Below, piece after piece: positions 32,039-39,746 of a DNA stretch of 40,669 nt. Position 1 is the first letter of the stretch, and each line of letters starts with the position of its first letter. The position numbers were made by a program, and so were the translations under genes. The notes below the pieces were generated by a model. The model saw only the letters and a list, made by a program, of their open reading frames with translations, was not told the DNA's origin and searched no databases. This stretch comes from an uncultured Anaerotruncus sp. (lineage in GTDB: Bacteria > Bacillota > Clostridia > Oscillospirales > Ruminococcaceae). The DNA is taken from assembly GCF_902490045.1 (NCBI RefSeq), contig NZ_CABUCJ010000008.1:1-40669 (forward strand), given 5' to 3'.

Positions 32039-34588
32039 ATGAAGCAAAAGTTCGATGTGACGGGCATGACCTGCTCCGCCTGCTCGGCGCATGTGGAAAA
32101 GAGCGTTGCGAAGGTCCCGGGCGTCCGGTCGGTGACGGTCAACCTGCTCTCCAACAATATGGCGGTCGATTACGACGAGACGGCCTCGAGCGATGCCGCG
32201 GTCATCCGCGCGGTCGAGGAGGCCGGCTACGGCGCCTCGGTGCACGCGGGCGCGGCATCGGCCCGCCCGCAGGCGAAGGCGGCGCCCGCCGCCGACCCGG
32301 TGGCGGCGCAGATTGCCAATATGAAGCGGCGGCTGGTCGTCTCCTTCGTTTTCCTGATCCCGCTCTTCTACATCTCGATGGGGCATATGATGGGCCTGCC
32401 GCTGCCCCACTTTATGCACGGGACGGAAAACGCGCTCACCTTTGCGTTCACCCAGCTCCTGCTGACGCTGCCGATCGCGTACGTCAACCGCAAATACTAT
32501 CAGGTGGGCTTCAAAACCCTCTTCAAGGGCGCGCCCAACATGGATTCGCTGATCGCGATCGGCTCGGCGGCGGCGATGGTCTACGGCGTCGTGGCGATCT
32601 ACATGATCGGCTGGGGGCTCGGGCACGGAGACTCCGACATGGTGGAGCGGTATTCGATGGACCTCTACTTTGAGTCGGCGGGCATGATTTTGGCGCTCAT
32701 CACGCTCGGCAAATTTCTCGAGACCCGTTCGAAGGGCAAGACGAGCGAGGCGATCACCAAGCTGATGGACCTCGCGCCCAAGACGGCGCTCGTCGAGCGG
32801 GAGGGCGCCGAAACTGAAATCCCGGTCGAGGAGGTCGCGGTGGGCGACCTGCTGATCGTGAAGCCGGGCGCAAGCATCCCGGTCGACGGGGAGATCACCG
32901 AGGGCGGCGCGGCGGTCGACGAGTCGGCGATCACCGGCGAGAGCATCCCGGTGGACAAGGGCCCGGGCGACCGGGTGATCGCGGCGACGATCAACCGCTC
33001 CGGTTACTTCAAATTCCGCGCCACCAAGGTGGGCGCGGACACCACCCTCGCGCAGATCGTCGCGCTCGTCGAGGACGCGGCCAACTCCAAGGCCCCCATC
33101 GCCAAGCTCGCCGACAAGGTGAGCGGCGTGTTCGTGCCGGTGGTCATCTGCATCGCCGTGATCGCCGCCGCAACTTGGCTGCTGCTCGGACACACGGTGG
33201 AGTTCGCGCTCTCGATCGGCATCGCGGTGCTCGTCATCTCCTGCCCCTGTGCGCTCGGCCTGGCCACCCCGGTGGCGATCATGGTCGGCACCGGCAAGGG
33301 CGCGGAAAACGGCATCCTCATCAAGTCGGCCGAGGCACTCGAGACCGCCCACACGATCAACACCGTCGTGCTCGACAAGACGGGCACGATCACCGAGGGA
33401 AGGCCGCGCGTCACCGACCTGCTGGCGGCGGACGGCATCTCCGAGACGGAGCTGCTGACAATCGCCGCCTCGGTGGAAAAGCAGTCGGAGCACCCGCTCT
33501 CCACCGCGATCGTCGAGGAGGCCGCGCGGAGGAACCTCCCGCTGCGCGCCGCGGCGGAGTTCGAGGCGGTCGCGGGGCAGGGTGTCGCGGCCACGGTGGA
33601 TGGCGTCCGCTACCTCGCGGGGAACCGCAAAATGATGGACGAAAACCGCATCGCGCTCGGCGGCTTCACTGAAAAGGGCGAGGCCTTGTCAGAGGAGGGC
33701 AAGACCCCCCTCTACTTTGCCGGAGAGGGCAGGGCACTCGGCGTGGCGGCGGTGGCCGACACGGTCAAGCCGACCAGCCGCGCGGCGATCGAGGCGTTCG
33801 GGCAGATGGGGATCGATGTGGTGATGCTCACCGGCGACAACAGGCGCACCGCGGCCGCCATCCAGAAGCAGCTCGGCATCGGCCGCGTGGTGGCGGAGGT
33901 GCTCCCGCAGGACAAGGAGCGGGAGGTCGCCAAGCTGCAGGAGCAGGGCCGCAGGGTCGCGATGGTGGGCGACGGCATCAACGACGCGCCCGCCCTCACC
34001 CGCGCGGACGTGGGCATCGCGATCGGCGCGGGCACCGACGTGGCGATCGAATCGGCCGACGTGGTGCTCATGAAGAGCGACCTGCTCGACGCGGTGACGG
34101 CCATCGACCTGTCGCGCGCGGTCATCCGCAACATCAAGCAGAACCTCTTCTGGGCGTTCTTCTATAACTCGATCGGTATCCCGCTGGCGGCGGGCGTCTT
34201 CTTCTCGGTGCTCGGCTGGAAGCTGAACCCGATGTTCGGCGCCGCGGCCATGAGCTTAAGCTCGGTGTGCGTCGTCTCGAACGCCCTGCGCCTCAAGCTG
34301 TTCCGGCCGCGGAGGGCCGCGGCCTCAAATACAAATAGTAATCAGCAAGAAGAAATCAACTTGAAGGAGGAAACAATTCCCATGAAAAAGACGATGGTGA
34401 TCGAAGGCATGAGCTGCGGACACTGCTCCGCGCGGGTGGAAAAGGCGCTGAACGCGCTTGACGGCGTGACGGCGAAGGTCGACCTCGAGGCCAAGACGGC
34501 TTCCATTGAGACGGAGGGCCGGGTGACGGACGAGCAGATGAAGGCCGCCGTCACCGACGCGGGCTACGACGTCCTGTCGCTCGACTGA
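32039..34588 (+). CDS. copA: Copper-exporting P1B-type ATPase CopA, fused in frame to a C-terminal CopZ-like domain
   Basis: 849 residues. ATG 32039 is chosen (GAAAGGA 8 nt upstream); an ATG at 32030 touches the ribosome binding site. The N-terminal HMA has GMTCSAC (Cys12, Cys15). Membrane metal site SCPCALGLATP has Cys402/Cys404. Other P-type motifs are DKTGT (phosphorylated Asp446), SEHPLSTAIVEEA and GDGINDAPAL, with the last membrane pair near 700-765. After about residue 765 an AT-rich linker (NTNSNQQEEINLKEETIP) leads to a second HMA with GMSCGHC (Cys793, Cys796). That last part has its own ribosome binding site and start, so the fusion may reflect a lost copA stop. It exports Cu(I) from the cytoplasm. 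Under the CsoR-like operator. Confidence 0.94.
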   Translation: MKQKFDVTGMTCSACSAHVEKSVAKVPGVRSVTVNLLSNNMAVDYDETASSDAAVIRAVEEAGYGASVHAGAASARPQAKAAPAADPVAAQIANMKRRLVVSFVFLIPLFYISMGHMMGLPLPHFMHGTENALTFAFTQLLLTLPIAYVNRKYYQVGFKTLFKGAPNMDSLIAIGSAAAMVYGVVAIYMIGWGLGHGDSDMVERYSMDLYFESAGMILALITLGKFLETRSKGKTSEAITKLMDLAPKTALVEREGAETEIPVEEVAVGDLLIVKPGASIPVDGEITEGGAAVDESAITGESIPVDKGPGDRVIAATINRSGYFKFRATKVGADTTLAQIVALVEDAANSKAPIAKLADKVSGVFVPVVICIAVIAAATWLLLGHTVEFALSIGIAVLVISCPCALGLATPVAIMVGTGKGAENGILIKSAEALETAHTINTVVLDKTGTITEGRPRVTDLLAADGISETELLTIAASVEKQSEHPLSTAIVEEAARRNLPLRAAAEFEAVAGQGVAATVDGVRYLAGNRKMMDENRIALGGFTEKGEALSEEGKTPLYFAGEGRALGVAAVADTVKPTSRAAIEAFGQMGIDVVMLTGDNRRTAAAIQKQLGIGRVVAEVLPQDKEREVAKLQEQGRRVAMVGDGINDAPALTRADVGIAIGAGTDVAIESADVVLMKSDLLDAVTAIDLSRAVIRNIKQNLFWAFFYNSIGIPLAAGVFFSVLGWKLNPMFGAAAMSLSSVCVVSNALRLKLFRPRRAAASNTNSNQQEEINLKEETIPMKKTMVIEGMSCGHCSARVEKALNALDGVTAKVDLEAKTASIETEGRVTDEQMKAAVTDAGYDVLSLD
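34382..34588 (+). CDS. copZ: CopZ-like copper chaperone, in-frame internal start within the copA reading frame
   Basis: ATG 34382 is preceded by AAGGAGGAAACAATTCCC, an ideal ribosome binding site with normal spacing, within otherwise AT-rich, intergenic-looking DNA. From this ATG the product is 68 residues, the usual length of a free CopZ: MKKTMVIEGMSCGHCSARVEKAL... with the Cu(I) ligand pair CGHC and the C-terminus GYDVLSLD. It would pass Cu(I) to CopA and to CsoR. There is no stop codon between copA and this start, so both a CopA-CopZ fusion and free CopZ could be made. A one-base change in the linker would expose TAG or TAA triplets present in the other frame. Confidence 0.72.
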   Translation: MKKTMVIEGMSCGHCSARVEKALNALDGVTAKVDLEAKTASIETEGRVTDEQMKAAVTDAGYDVLSLD

Positions 34589-34851
34589 TGCGGGCGGACA
34601 GGGAACAGGTCGCCCGCCTGCTGCGCACGGCGCGCGGGCAGATCGACGGCATCCTCAGGATGGTGGAGGAGGACCGCTACTGCATCGATGTGTCCAACCA
34701 GATCATGGCTGCCGAGTCGATCCTCGGGCGGGCCAACCGGGAGGTGCTGCGCGCGCATCTTGAGGGGTGCGTGCGGGACGCGTGCGAAAACGGCGCGGCG
34801 GAGGAGAAGATCGAAGAGATCGCCGCGCTGCTCGACAAGCTGGTAAAATGA
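34588..34851 (+). CDS. csoR: Copper-sensing repressor CsoR
   Basis: An 87-residue all-helical DUF156 protein. The Cu(I)-binding triad of CsoR is present: Cys32 (RYCIDVSNQ), His57 and Cys61 (LRAHLEGCV). This separates it from RcnR and FrmR types. The start ATG overlaps the preceding TGA by one base (TGATG), implying translational coupling. It probably binds the G/C-run palindrome at 32001-32021 and releases it on Cu(I) loading. Confidence 0.92.
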   Translation: MRADREQVARLLRTARGQIDGILRMVEEDRYCIDVSNQIMAAESILGRANREVLRAHLEGCVRDACENGAAEEKIEEIAALLDKLVK

Positions 34852-34853
34852 CA

Positions 34854-34888
34854 AAACCCCCGCCCCGGGAACCGGGGCGGGGGTTTTT
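34854..34888. terminator. Terminator of the copper operon (likely bidirectional)
   Basis: AAACCCCCGCCCCGG (34854-34868) pairs with CCGGGGCGGGGGTTT (34872-34886), followed by further T. The A-run on the left would serve the minus-strand mini-gene. Confidence 0.93.
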
Positions 34889-34892
34889 CCGC

Positions 34893-35004
34893 CTACCTGC
34901 GCAGCGCGTTCAGCAGCGCGCGCACATCGGGGAACTGCCAGGTCGGCTGCCGTCGACCAGCATTTCGTCGATGTCGAAGAGGAAGCGTTTTTGTCGTGAA
35001 GCAT
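34893..35004 (-). pseudogene. Frameshifted mini-gene of about 37 codons
   Basis: On the minus strand, ATG 35004 has AAGGAG about 9 nt upstream and a TATAAT box in reasonable position further up. The ATG frame (MLHDKN...) is nonsense after an A-run of five, but adding one A gives KRFLFDIDEMLVDG. A second one-base shift then gives QPTWQFPDVRALLNALRR and a stop at 34893-34895, next to the copper operon terminator. The two coding-like pieces in neighbouring frames suggest a small gene broken by two single-base deletions, or sequence errors. I do not recognise the family. Confidence 0.45.
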
Positions 35005-35189
35005 CTGCCGCGCTCCTTAGGGGATTGGCGGCGTTTGACAGCCGTCTGGGGCCATTATACCGCGGATGGGCGGATTTTCATAGTGGAGGCCATGCAACCC
35101 GCAAATCAAAAATATGGGCAGAAAATCAATTTTTTCCGGAAAAAACTTTGGAGGATTTTCCAAAGTTTTATGCAATTGAATGGAATGAA

Positions 35190-35273
35190 TTGACAGGGCA
35201 GCACGGATGAAGTATGATTATTTGCGTAAACGACAACGGCGTCGTGGATTTTTTCCACGGCGCCGATTTTTTT
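35190..35273 (+). ncRNA. Candidate small RNA: promoter followed directly by terminator
   Basis: TTGACA (35190-35195), a 17-bp spacer and TATGAT (35213-35218) predict a start near 35225. A 12-bp hairpin (35237-35248 with 35254-35265, one G-U pair) and seven T (35267-35273) follow at once. The predicted RNA is about 48 nt and has no open frame. Outer arms CGACAA and TTGTCG (35231-35236, 35272-35277) could extend the stem. The rest of 35005-35460 is AT-rich and shows no gene. Confidence 0.5.
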
Positions 35274-35289
35274 GTCGTGCCCGCCGTGC

Positions 35290-35318
35290 TGTACAAAGAA
35301 ATTTGAACATGGTATAAT
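35290..35318 (+). promoter_or_regulatory. Promoter of the fatty acid transporter-amidase operon
   Basis: TGTACA (35290-35295), a 17-bp spacer and a consensus TATAAT (35313-35318), leaving a leader of about 135 nt in AT-rich DNA. Confidence 0.62.
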
Positions 35319-35460
35319 CAATGCATAAAATATATTAACCATGTAAATTAAAATTATATAAAATGTCGAAAATTGAAAGCGCGGTAATGGTGTGTGGTCC
35401 TAACGGGGCGTGTTGTGCGCTCCGACGGATAAATAAAAGAGAGAAAGAGGCGATGTTTTC

Positions 35461-36852
35461 ATGGCGAGTGAGTCGAAACCGGTCCGCAGGGACGAAGGCA
35501 ATGCGATCGCAAGGGTGGGCGCCTCCCTGACAAGATGGTCGATGAAGTACATGCCCGACCCGAGCATCTTTGCGGTCGTGCTGACCCTCATCGCGTTTGT
35601 CCTGGGCATTGTAGTCGCGCGGCAGACTCCGATGCAGATGGTCCAGAACTGGTATAAGGGCCTGTGGGAGCTGCTGGCCTTTGCAATGCAGATGTGCCTG
35701 ATCATCATCACCGGATCCGCTGTCGCGGAAGCGCCCATCGCCAAGAGGGGCATCCGCAAGCTGGCCGGCCTTGCCAAGAGCGGCAAGCAGGCCGCCTGGC
35801 TGGTCACCTTCGTGTCCGTCCTGGCATCCTTCCTGCACTGGGGCCTCAGCCTCATCGTGGGCGCGCTGCTGGCCAAGGAGCTGGCCAAGGAGCTGCGCAT
35901 CAAAAAGATCCCGTTCGAGTACGGCCTGATTGCGGCGGGCGCGTATGTCGGCCAGATGACCTGGCAGGGGATGCTCTCCTCCTCCATCGGCCTGCTCATC
36001 GCGACGCCGGGCCACTTCCTCGAGGACCAGATCGGCGTGATCCCGATTTCCCAGTACATGTTCAACCCGATGAATATCATCGTCACGATCGCGCTGCTCG
36101 TCCTGCCGCCGATCTTCGCCGGCATGCTGCACCCCAAGGAGGAGCACGTGAGCCCGCTCGAAAAGACCGCGATCGAAATGATCGAGCTGGAGAGTGAATC
36201 GGTCGACCAGCTTCCCGAGAACCCCTCCGTGGGCGACCGCCTCAACCACAGCCGCATTCTGGCCTACGCGCTGGCGCTGATGGGCGTGGTGTATATCGTC
36301 TACCACTTCGCGACCAAGGGCTTTGACCTCGACATCAACATGGTCAACGCCATCTTCCTCTTCGCCGGCATCATCATGCACGGCAACATCGCGAACTACA
36401 TCCGCGCCGTCAAGAACGGCATCGGCGGCGTCAGCGGCATCGTTTTCCAGTTCCCGCTCTACGCGGGCATCATGGGCATGATCAAGTACTCCGGCCTCGT
36501 TGACATCCTCGCGACCGGGCTCGTATCGATCAGCACGCCCTTCACCTTCCCGCTGTGGACCTTCATCAGCGCCTCGATCGTCAACCTGTTCGTTCCGTCC
36601 GGCGGCGGCCAGTGGGCGGTTCAGGGCCCGATCGCGATCCAGTCGGCGATGATGATGAACGCCGATATCATCAAGACCGCGCTGGCGGTCGGCTACGGCA
36701 ACACCTGGACCAACATGTTCCAGCCGTTCTGGGCGATCGCGCTGCTCGGCGTCACCGGCCTGAAGGCGAAGGACATCATGGGCTACACCACCGCCATCAT
36801 GCTGATGAGCGGGCTGATCTTCATCCTGGGCGTCCTCTTCCTGCCTGTTTGA
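35461..36852 (+). CDS. Short-chain fatty acid transporter (AtoE family)
   Basis: A 463-residue polytopic protein with about 10-12 helices. Family segments include RWSMKYMPDPSIFAVVLTLIAF at the start, WQGMLSSSIGLLIATPGHFLE in the middle and FVPSGGGQWAVQGPI near residue 378, the AtoE signature. AtoE proteins carry short-chain fatty acids such as butyrate or acetoacetate with a cation. ATG 35461 has GAAAGAGGCG upstream. It forms a two-gene operon with an amidase 32 bp downstream, which suggests that the carried compound could be an organic acid released from, or an analogue of, an amide; this is inference. Confidence 0.9.
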   Translation: MASESKPVRRDEGNAIARVGASLTRWSMKYMPDPSIFAVVLTLIAFVLGIVVARQTPMQMVQNWYKGLWELLAFAMQMCLIIITGSAVAEAPIAKRGIRKLAGLAKSGKQAAWLVTFVSVLASFLHWGLSLIVGALLAKELAKELRIKKIPFEYGLIAAGAYVGQMTWQGMLSSSIGLLIATPGHFLEDQIGVIPISQYMFNPMNIIVTIALLVLPPIFAGMLHPKEEHVSPLEKTAIEMIELESESVDQLPENPSVGDRLNHSRILAYALALMGVVYIVYHFATKGFDLDINMVNAIFLFAGIIMHGNIANYIRAVKNGIGGVSGIVFQFPLYAGIMGMIKYSGLVDILATGLVSISTPFTFPLWTFISASIVNLFVPSGGGQWAVQGPIAIQSAMMMNADIIKTALAVGYGNTWTNMFQPFWAIALLGVTGLKAKDIMGYTTAIMLMSGLIFILGVLFLPV

Positions 36853-36884
36853 CGCCCCTGACCTGAAAGGGGGAACCTGCTGTT

Positions 36885-38360
36885 ATGCCTTTTGATTTTA
36901 AGGAAACCACAGTTGCCGCGGTGCACCGCGCGATGCTGGCGGGGGAAGTGACCTGCCGCGAGCTCGCGGAGTACTACCTCAAACGGATCGACGCGTACGA
37001 CCAGAAGGGGCCCTGCCTCAACGCGATCATCCTCGTGAATCCCAGGGCGCTCGAGGAGGCCGACCGCCTCGATGCGGCGCTGAAAAACGGCGGGCTGACC
37101 GGCCCGCTGCACGGCATCCCTGTCATCCTCAAGGACAACGTCGACACGGCGGATATGCCGACCACCGCGGGCTCGGAGAGCCTGCGCGGCTTTACGCCCG
37201 ACGAGGACGCTTTCATCACCAAACGCCTGCGGGAAGCGGGCGCGCTCATCCTCGCCAAATCCAACCTGCACGAGTTTGCCATCTGGGGCGAGACGATCAG
37301 CTCGATCCTCGGCCAGACCCTCAACCCCTACGACCTGACCCGGACGCCGGGCGGCTCGTCGGGCGGCACGGGCGCGGCGATCGCCTCCGACTTCGGCATC
37401 CTCGGCATCGGCACCGATACGATCAACTCGATCCGTTCGCCCTCCTCCGCCTGCTCCCTCGTGGGTATCCGCCCCACCATCGGGCTGGTGAGCCGCGGCG
37501 GGGTCGTGCCCTATTCCTTCACGCAGGACACCGCCGGCCCCATCTGCCGCACGGTGGAGGACGCCGTGGCCGTGCTCGACGTGATCGCGGGCTATGACCC
37601 GGGCGACGACGAGACCGCTTGGTGCGTCGACAAGCTCCAGCAGGGCAGCTATGCCGAATACCTCAAAAAGGACGGCATCCGCGGCAAGCGGATCGGCGTG
37701 CTCGAGAGCTTCTTCGGCAAGAAGGACGTGCACGAGGAGGTCAACCGCGTTGTGCGCGCGGCGATCGAGGTCCTGCGAGGGCAGGGCGCCGAGATCGTCC
37801 CCATCACCGAGGAAATCGATTCCGGCTGGCTCACCTCGAGCGTCAGCGTCCACCTCTACGACCTCAAGGACCACCTCAACATCTACCTGAACGCTCTGCC
37901 GCCGCGCGCCCCCGTCCATTCGGTGGAGGAGGTCATGGCGTCGGGCAAGTTCCACCCCGGCATCAGGGAGAACCTCGAGAAGGCGATGCAGCTCTCGACC
38001 GGCACGCCGGAATATAACCAGCGGCTGATCCTGCGCGCGCAGACCCAGACCAAGGTCATGAAGCTGATGGCCGACTACGAGCTGGACGCGATGGTCTATC
38101 CGCACCAGCAGCAGCTCGTCTGCAAGACGGGCGGCAGCCAGCAGCAGCGCAACGGCGTACTCTGCTCGGTGACCGGGTTCCCGTCGATCGCGGTGCCCGC
38201 GGGCTACAGCACTCCCGACCAAAACGCCCCCATCGGCGTGCCGGTCGGCATGGAGATCATCGGCCGCCCGTGGAGCGAGCCCACCCTCATCGAGATCGCC
38301 TACGGGTTCCAGCAGGCCGCGCCTCTGCGCAAATCCCCGCCGACGACCCCCGACCTCTAG
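36885..38360 (+). CDS. Amidase-signature family hydrolase
   Basis: A 491-residue soluble enzyme of the amidase-signature family. The Ser-cisSer-Lys triad is visible: Lys83 in VILKDNVD, the cis-Ser in GGSSGG (158-159) and the nucleophile Ser182 in GTDTINSIRSPSS. It hydrolyses an acyl amide to acid and ammonia; the substrate cannot be read from sequence. It is not part of a gatCAB cluster, and the GTDTxxSIR form is that of stand-alone amidases rather than GatA. ATG 36885 follows GAAAGGGGG. Co-transcribed with the AtoE-type transporter and closed by a strong hairpin. Confidence 0.9.
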   Translation: MPFDFKETTVAAVHRAMLAGEVTCRELAEYYLKRIDAYDQKGPCLNAIILVNPRALEEADRLDAALKNGGLTGPLHGIPVILKDNVDTADMPTTAGSESLRGFTPDEDAFITKRLREAGALILAKSNLHEFAIWGETISSILGQTLNPYDLTRTPGGSSGGTGAAIASDFGILGIGTDTINSIRSPSSACSLVGIRPTIGLVSRGGVVPYSFTQDTAGPICRTVEDAVAVLDVIAGYDPGDDETAWCVDKLQQGSYAEYLKKDGIRGKRIGVLESFFGKKDVHEEVNRVVRAAIEVLRGQGAEIVPITEEIDSGWLTSSVSVHLYDLKDHLNIYLNALPPRAPVHSVEEVMASGKFHPGIRENLEKAMQLSTGTPEYNQRLILRAQTQTKVMKLMADYELDAMVYPHQQQLVCKTGGSQQQRNGVLCSVTGFPSIAVPAGYSTPDQNAPIGVPVGMEIIGRPWSEPTLIEIAYGFQQAAPLRKSPPTTPDL

Positions 38361-38374
38361 TCTAGGAGATACGC

Positions 38375-38414
38375 AACGCCCCCTGCCCGGCGCGCCGGGC
38401 AGGGGGCGTTCTTT
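38375..38414. terminator. Terminator between the amidase and the minus-strand DUF2000 gene
   Basis: A perfect 18-bp inverted repeat (38375-38392 with 38393-38410, AACGCCCCCTGCCCGGCG arm) followed by CTTTTC on the plus strand. It stands 4 nt before the converging DUF2000 stop. Confidence 0.85.
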
Positions 38415-38417
38415 TCG

Positions 38418-38840
38418 TCACCGCAGCAGCGGCAGGCTGCCGGTGAGGCGGCTGACCTTTTTGGCGTCGCCGCAGATTGCCAGGCCGTAGTAGGAAAATT
38501 CCTCCGGGAAGGCCGCGGCGGCTCCGCTGACGTACTCGTCGTAGACGCGGCACCGCTGCGCCACGTCGGAGAAGTCGACGGCCAGCAGGCCGGAAAATTC
38601 CTCCGTGAAGAGCCGCTCGCGCAGGTCGCGGAGCAGCGCGCGGTCCCCCTTCAGGATGGGGATGGGGGAGCCGGTGATGCCGGCGTGGATCCGCCCGGCC
38701 GCGTCGGCCACGTCGGGGCCGACGATCTCGGGGAAGCGCTTCCCGAGCGTGATCCCGAGGATGGCCGCCGTGTTCGCGGCCACTCCCGCGGGCAGGGCCC
38801 CGTCGATCACAAGGACGCATTTTTGTCCGTTTCCAGACAT
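38418..38840 (-). CDS. DUF2000 family protein
   Basis: A 140-residue protein: KCVLVIDGALPAGVAANTAAILGITLGKRFPEIVGPDV at the start, a central GITGSPIPILKGD, and a YYGLAICGDAKKVSRLTGSLPLLR ending. These match DUF2000 (peptidyl-tRNA hydrolase II-like fold, PF09391), whose function is unknown. ATG 38840 has a near-perfect AAAGGAGG 9 nt upstream, lying inside the 3' end of the EamA gene, so the two genes overlap by 34 bp in different frames. Last gene of a three-gene minus-strand operon. Confidence 0.85.
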   Translation of the reverse strand: MSGNGQKCVLVIDGALPAGVAANTAAILGITLGKRFPEIVGPDVADAAGRIHAGITGSPIPILKGDRALLRDLRERLFTEEFSGLLAVDFSDVAQRCRVYDEYVSGAAAAFPEEFSYYGLAICGDAKKVSRLTGSLPLLR

Positions 38841-39736
38841 GCCGGTTCGCCTCCTTTCCTTGGATTCCGTTCCGAGAGGACCAGCCCCGCCAGCGTCAGC
38901 AGGACGCCCGCCGCCGCGAGAGGGGTGATCCGCTCGCGCAGGACGATCACCGAGGTCGCGACGGTGATCACCGGCACGCAGTAGATATAGACGCTCGTCC
39001 TGACCGCGCCGAGCCGCCGGACCGCGAGGTTCCAGGTGACGAAGCAGAGGGCGGAGGCTCCAAGCCCGAGGTAGAGGATGTTCAAGAGGAGCCGGGGGTT
39101 TGCGAAGCGCGCGAAGCCCCAGCGGAAATCGGTGAAGAACAGGGCGGGGAGCATGAAGAGCAGCCCGTAAAAAAAGACGCGGCGGGTGGCCTGGACGGTG
39201 GGAAAGCCGAACGCGGCGATGCGGCGGGTGAGGACCGCGTAGACCGCCCACACGAGGGCCGCCAGCAGGGCGAGCAGGTCGCCGAGAGGATTGAGGCGCA
39301 GGACGGCGGCCCCGTTGAAGCTGATGAGCGCGACGCCCGCGAGCGCGACGGCAAAGCCGAGGAAGAACCCGCCCCGCAGCGGCTCGCCGTTCAGAAAGAA
39401 GTGGGCGAGCAGTGCGGTAAAGAAGGGCGCGACCGAAATGATGACGCCGACGTTGGAGGCGGGGGAGAAGGTCAGCGCGATGTTTTCCAGCAGGAAATAG
39501 AGAGTGACGCCCGTCAGGCCCGCGAAGAGGAAATACCGCTCCTGCTTCCAGCCGGCGGCGCGCAGGCGGCGGGGGCAGATCGCGGACAGGGCGAGAAAGC
39601 CGATGCAGAAGCGGAAGAAGAGGATTTCGACGGGGGCGAAGTCGCGGAGCAGCACCTTGGTCGAGATAAAGGTGGTGCCCCAGATCAGGATGGTCAGGGC
39701 CGCCGCGAGGTGGCCCTGGACGGTTTGCTTTGGCAA
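38807..39736 (-). CDS. EamA/DMT-family transporter
   Basis: About 309 residues, ten membrane helices in two EamA repeats: LAAALTILIWGTTFISTKVLL...PVEILFFRF, and LLALLAALVWAVYAVLTRR...P. It ends LLTLAGLVLSERNPR. DMT transporters export amino acids or other small metabolites. TTG 39736 (MPKQTVQGHL) is preferred because GAGGGAG lies 5 nt upstream and it starts 10 bp after the AraC stop. A GTG at 39757 in the same frame lacks a ribosome binding site. The substrate is unknown. Overlaps the DUF2000 start. Confidence 0.86.
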   Translation of the reverse strand: MPKQTVQGHLAAALTILIWGTTFISTKVLLRDFAPVEILFFRFCIGFLALSAICPRRLRAAGWKQERYFLFAGLTGVTLYFLLENIALTFSPASNVGVIISVAPFFTALLAHFFLNGEPLRGGFFLGFAVALAGVALISFNGAAVLRLNPLGDLLALLAALVWAVYAVLTRRIAAFGFPTVQATRRVFFYGLLFMLPALFFTDFRWGFARFANPRLLLNILYLGLGASALCFVTWNLAVRRLGAVRTSVYIYCVPVITVATSVIVLRERITPLAAAGVLLTLAGLVLSERNPRKGGEPACLETDKNASL

Positions 39737-39746
39737 AACGGCTCCC

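Noticed and set aside
35303..35318. TTGAAC as the -35 box for TATAAT at 35313
   Set aside because: Only 4 bp separate them. TGTACA at 35290 with a 17-bp spacer is the workable pair.
36885..38360. GatA subunit of the tRNA amidotransferase
   Set aside because: No gatB or gatC nearby, and the motif context (GTDTINSIRSPSS) and operon with a fatty acid transporter fit a stand-alone amidase.
38841..39251. N-terminal extension of the DUF2000 frame
   Set aside because: It would overlap the EamA gene by over 400 bp with low-complexity Arg/Pro-rich sequence. The ATG at 38840 has AAAGGAGG and starts the recognisable domain.
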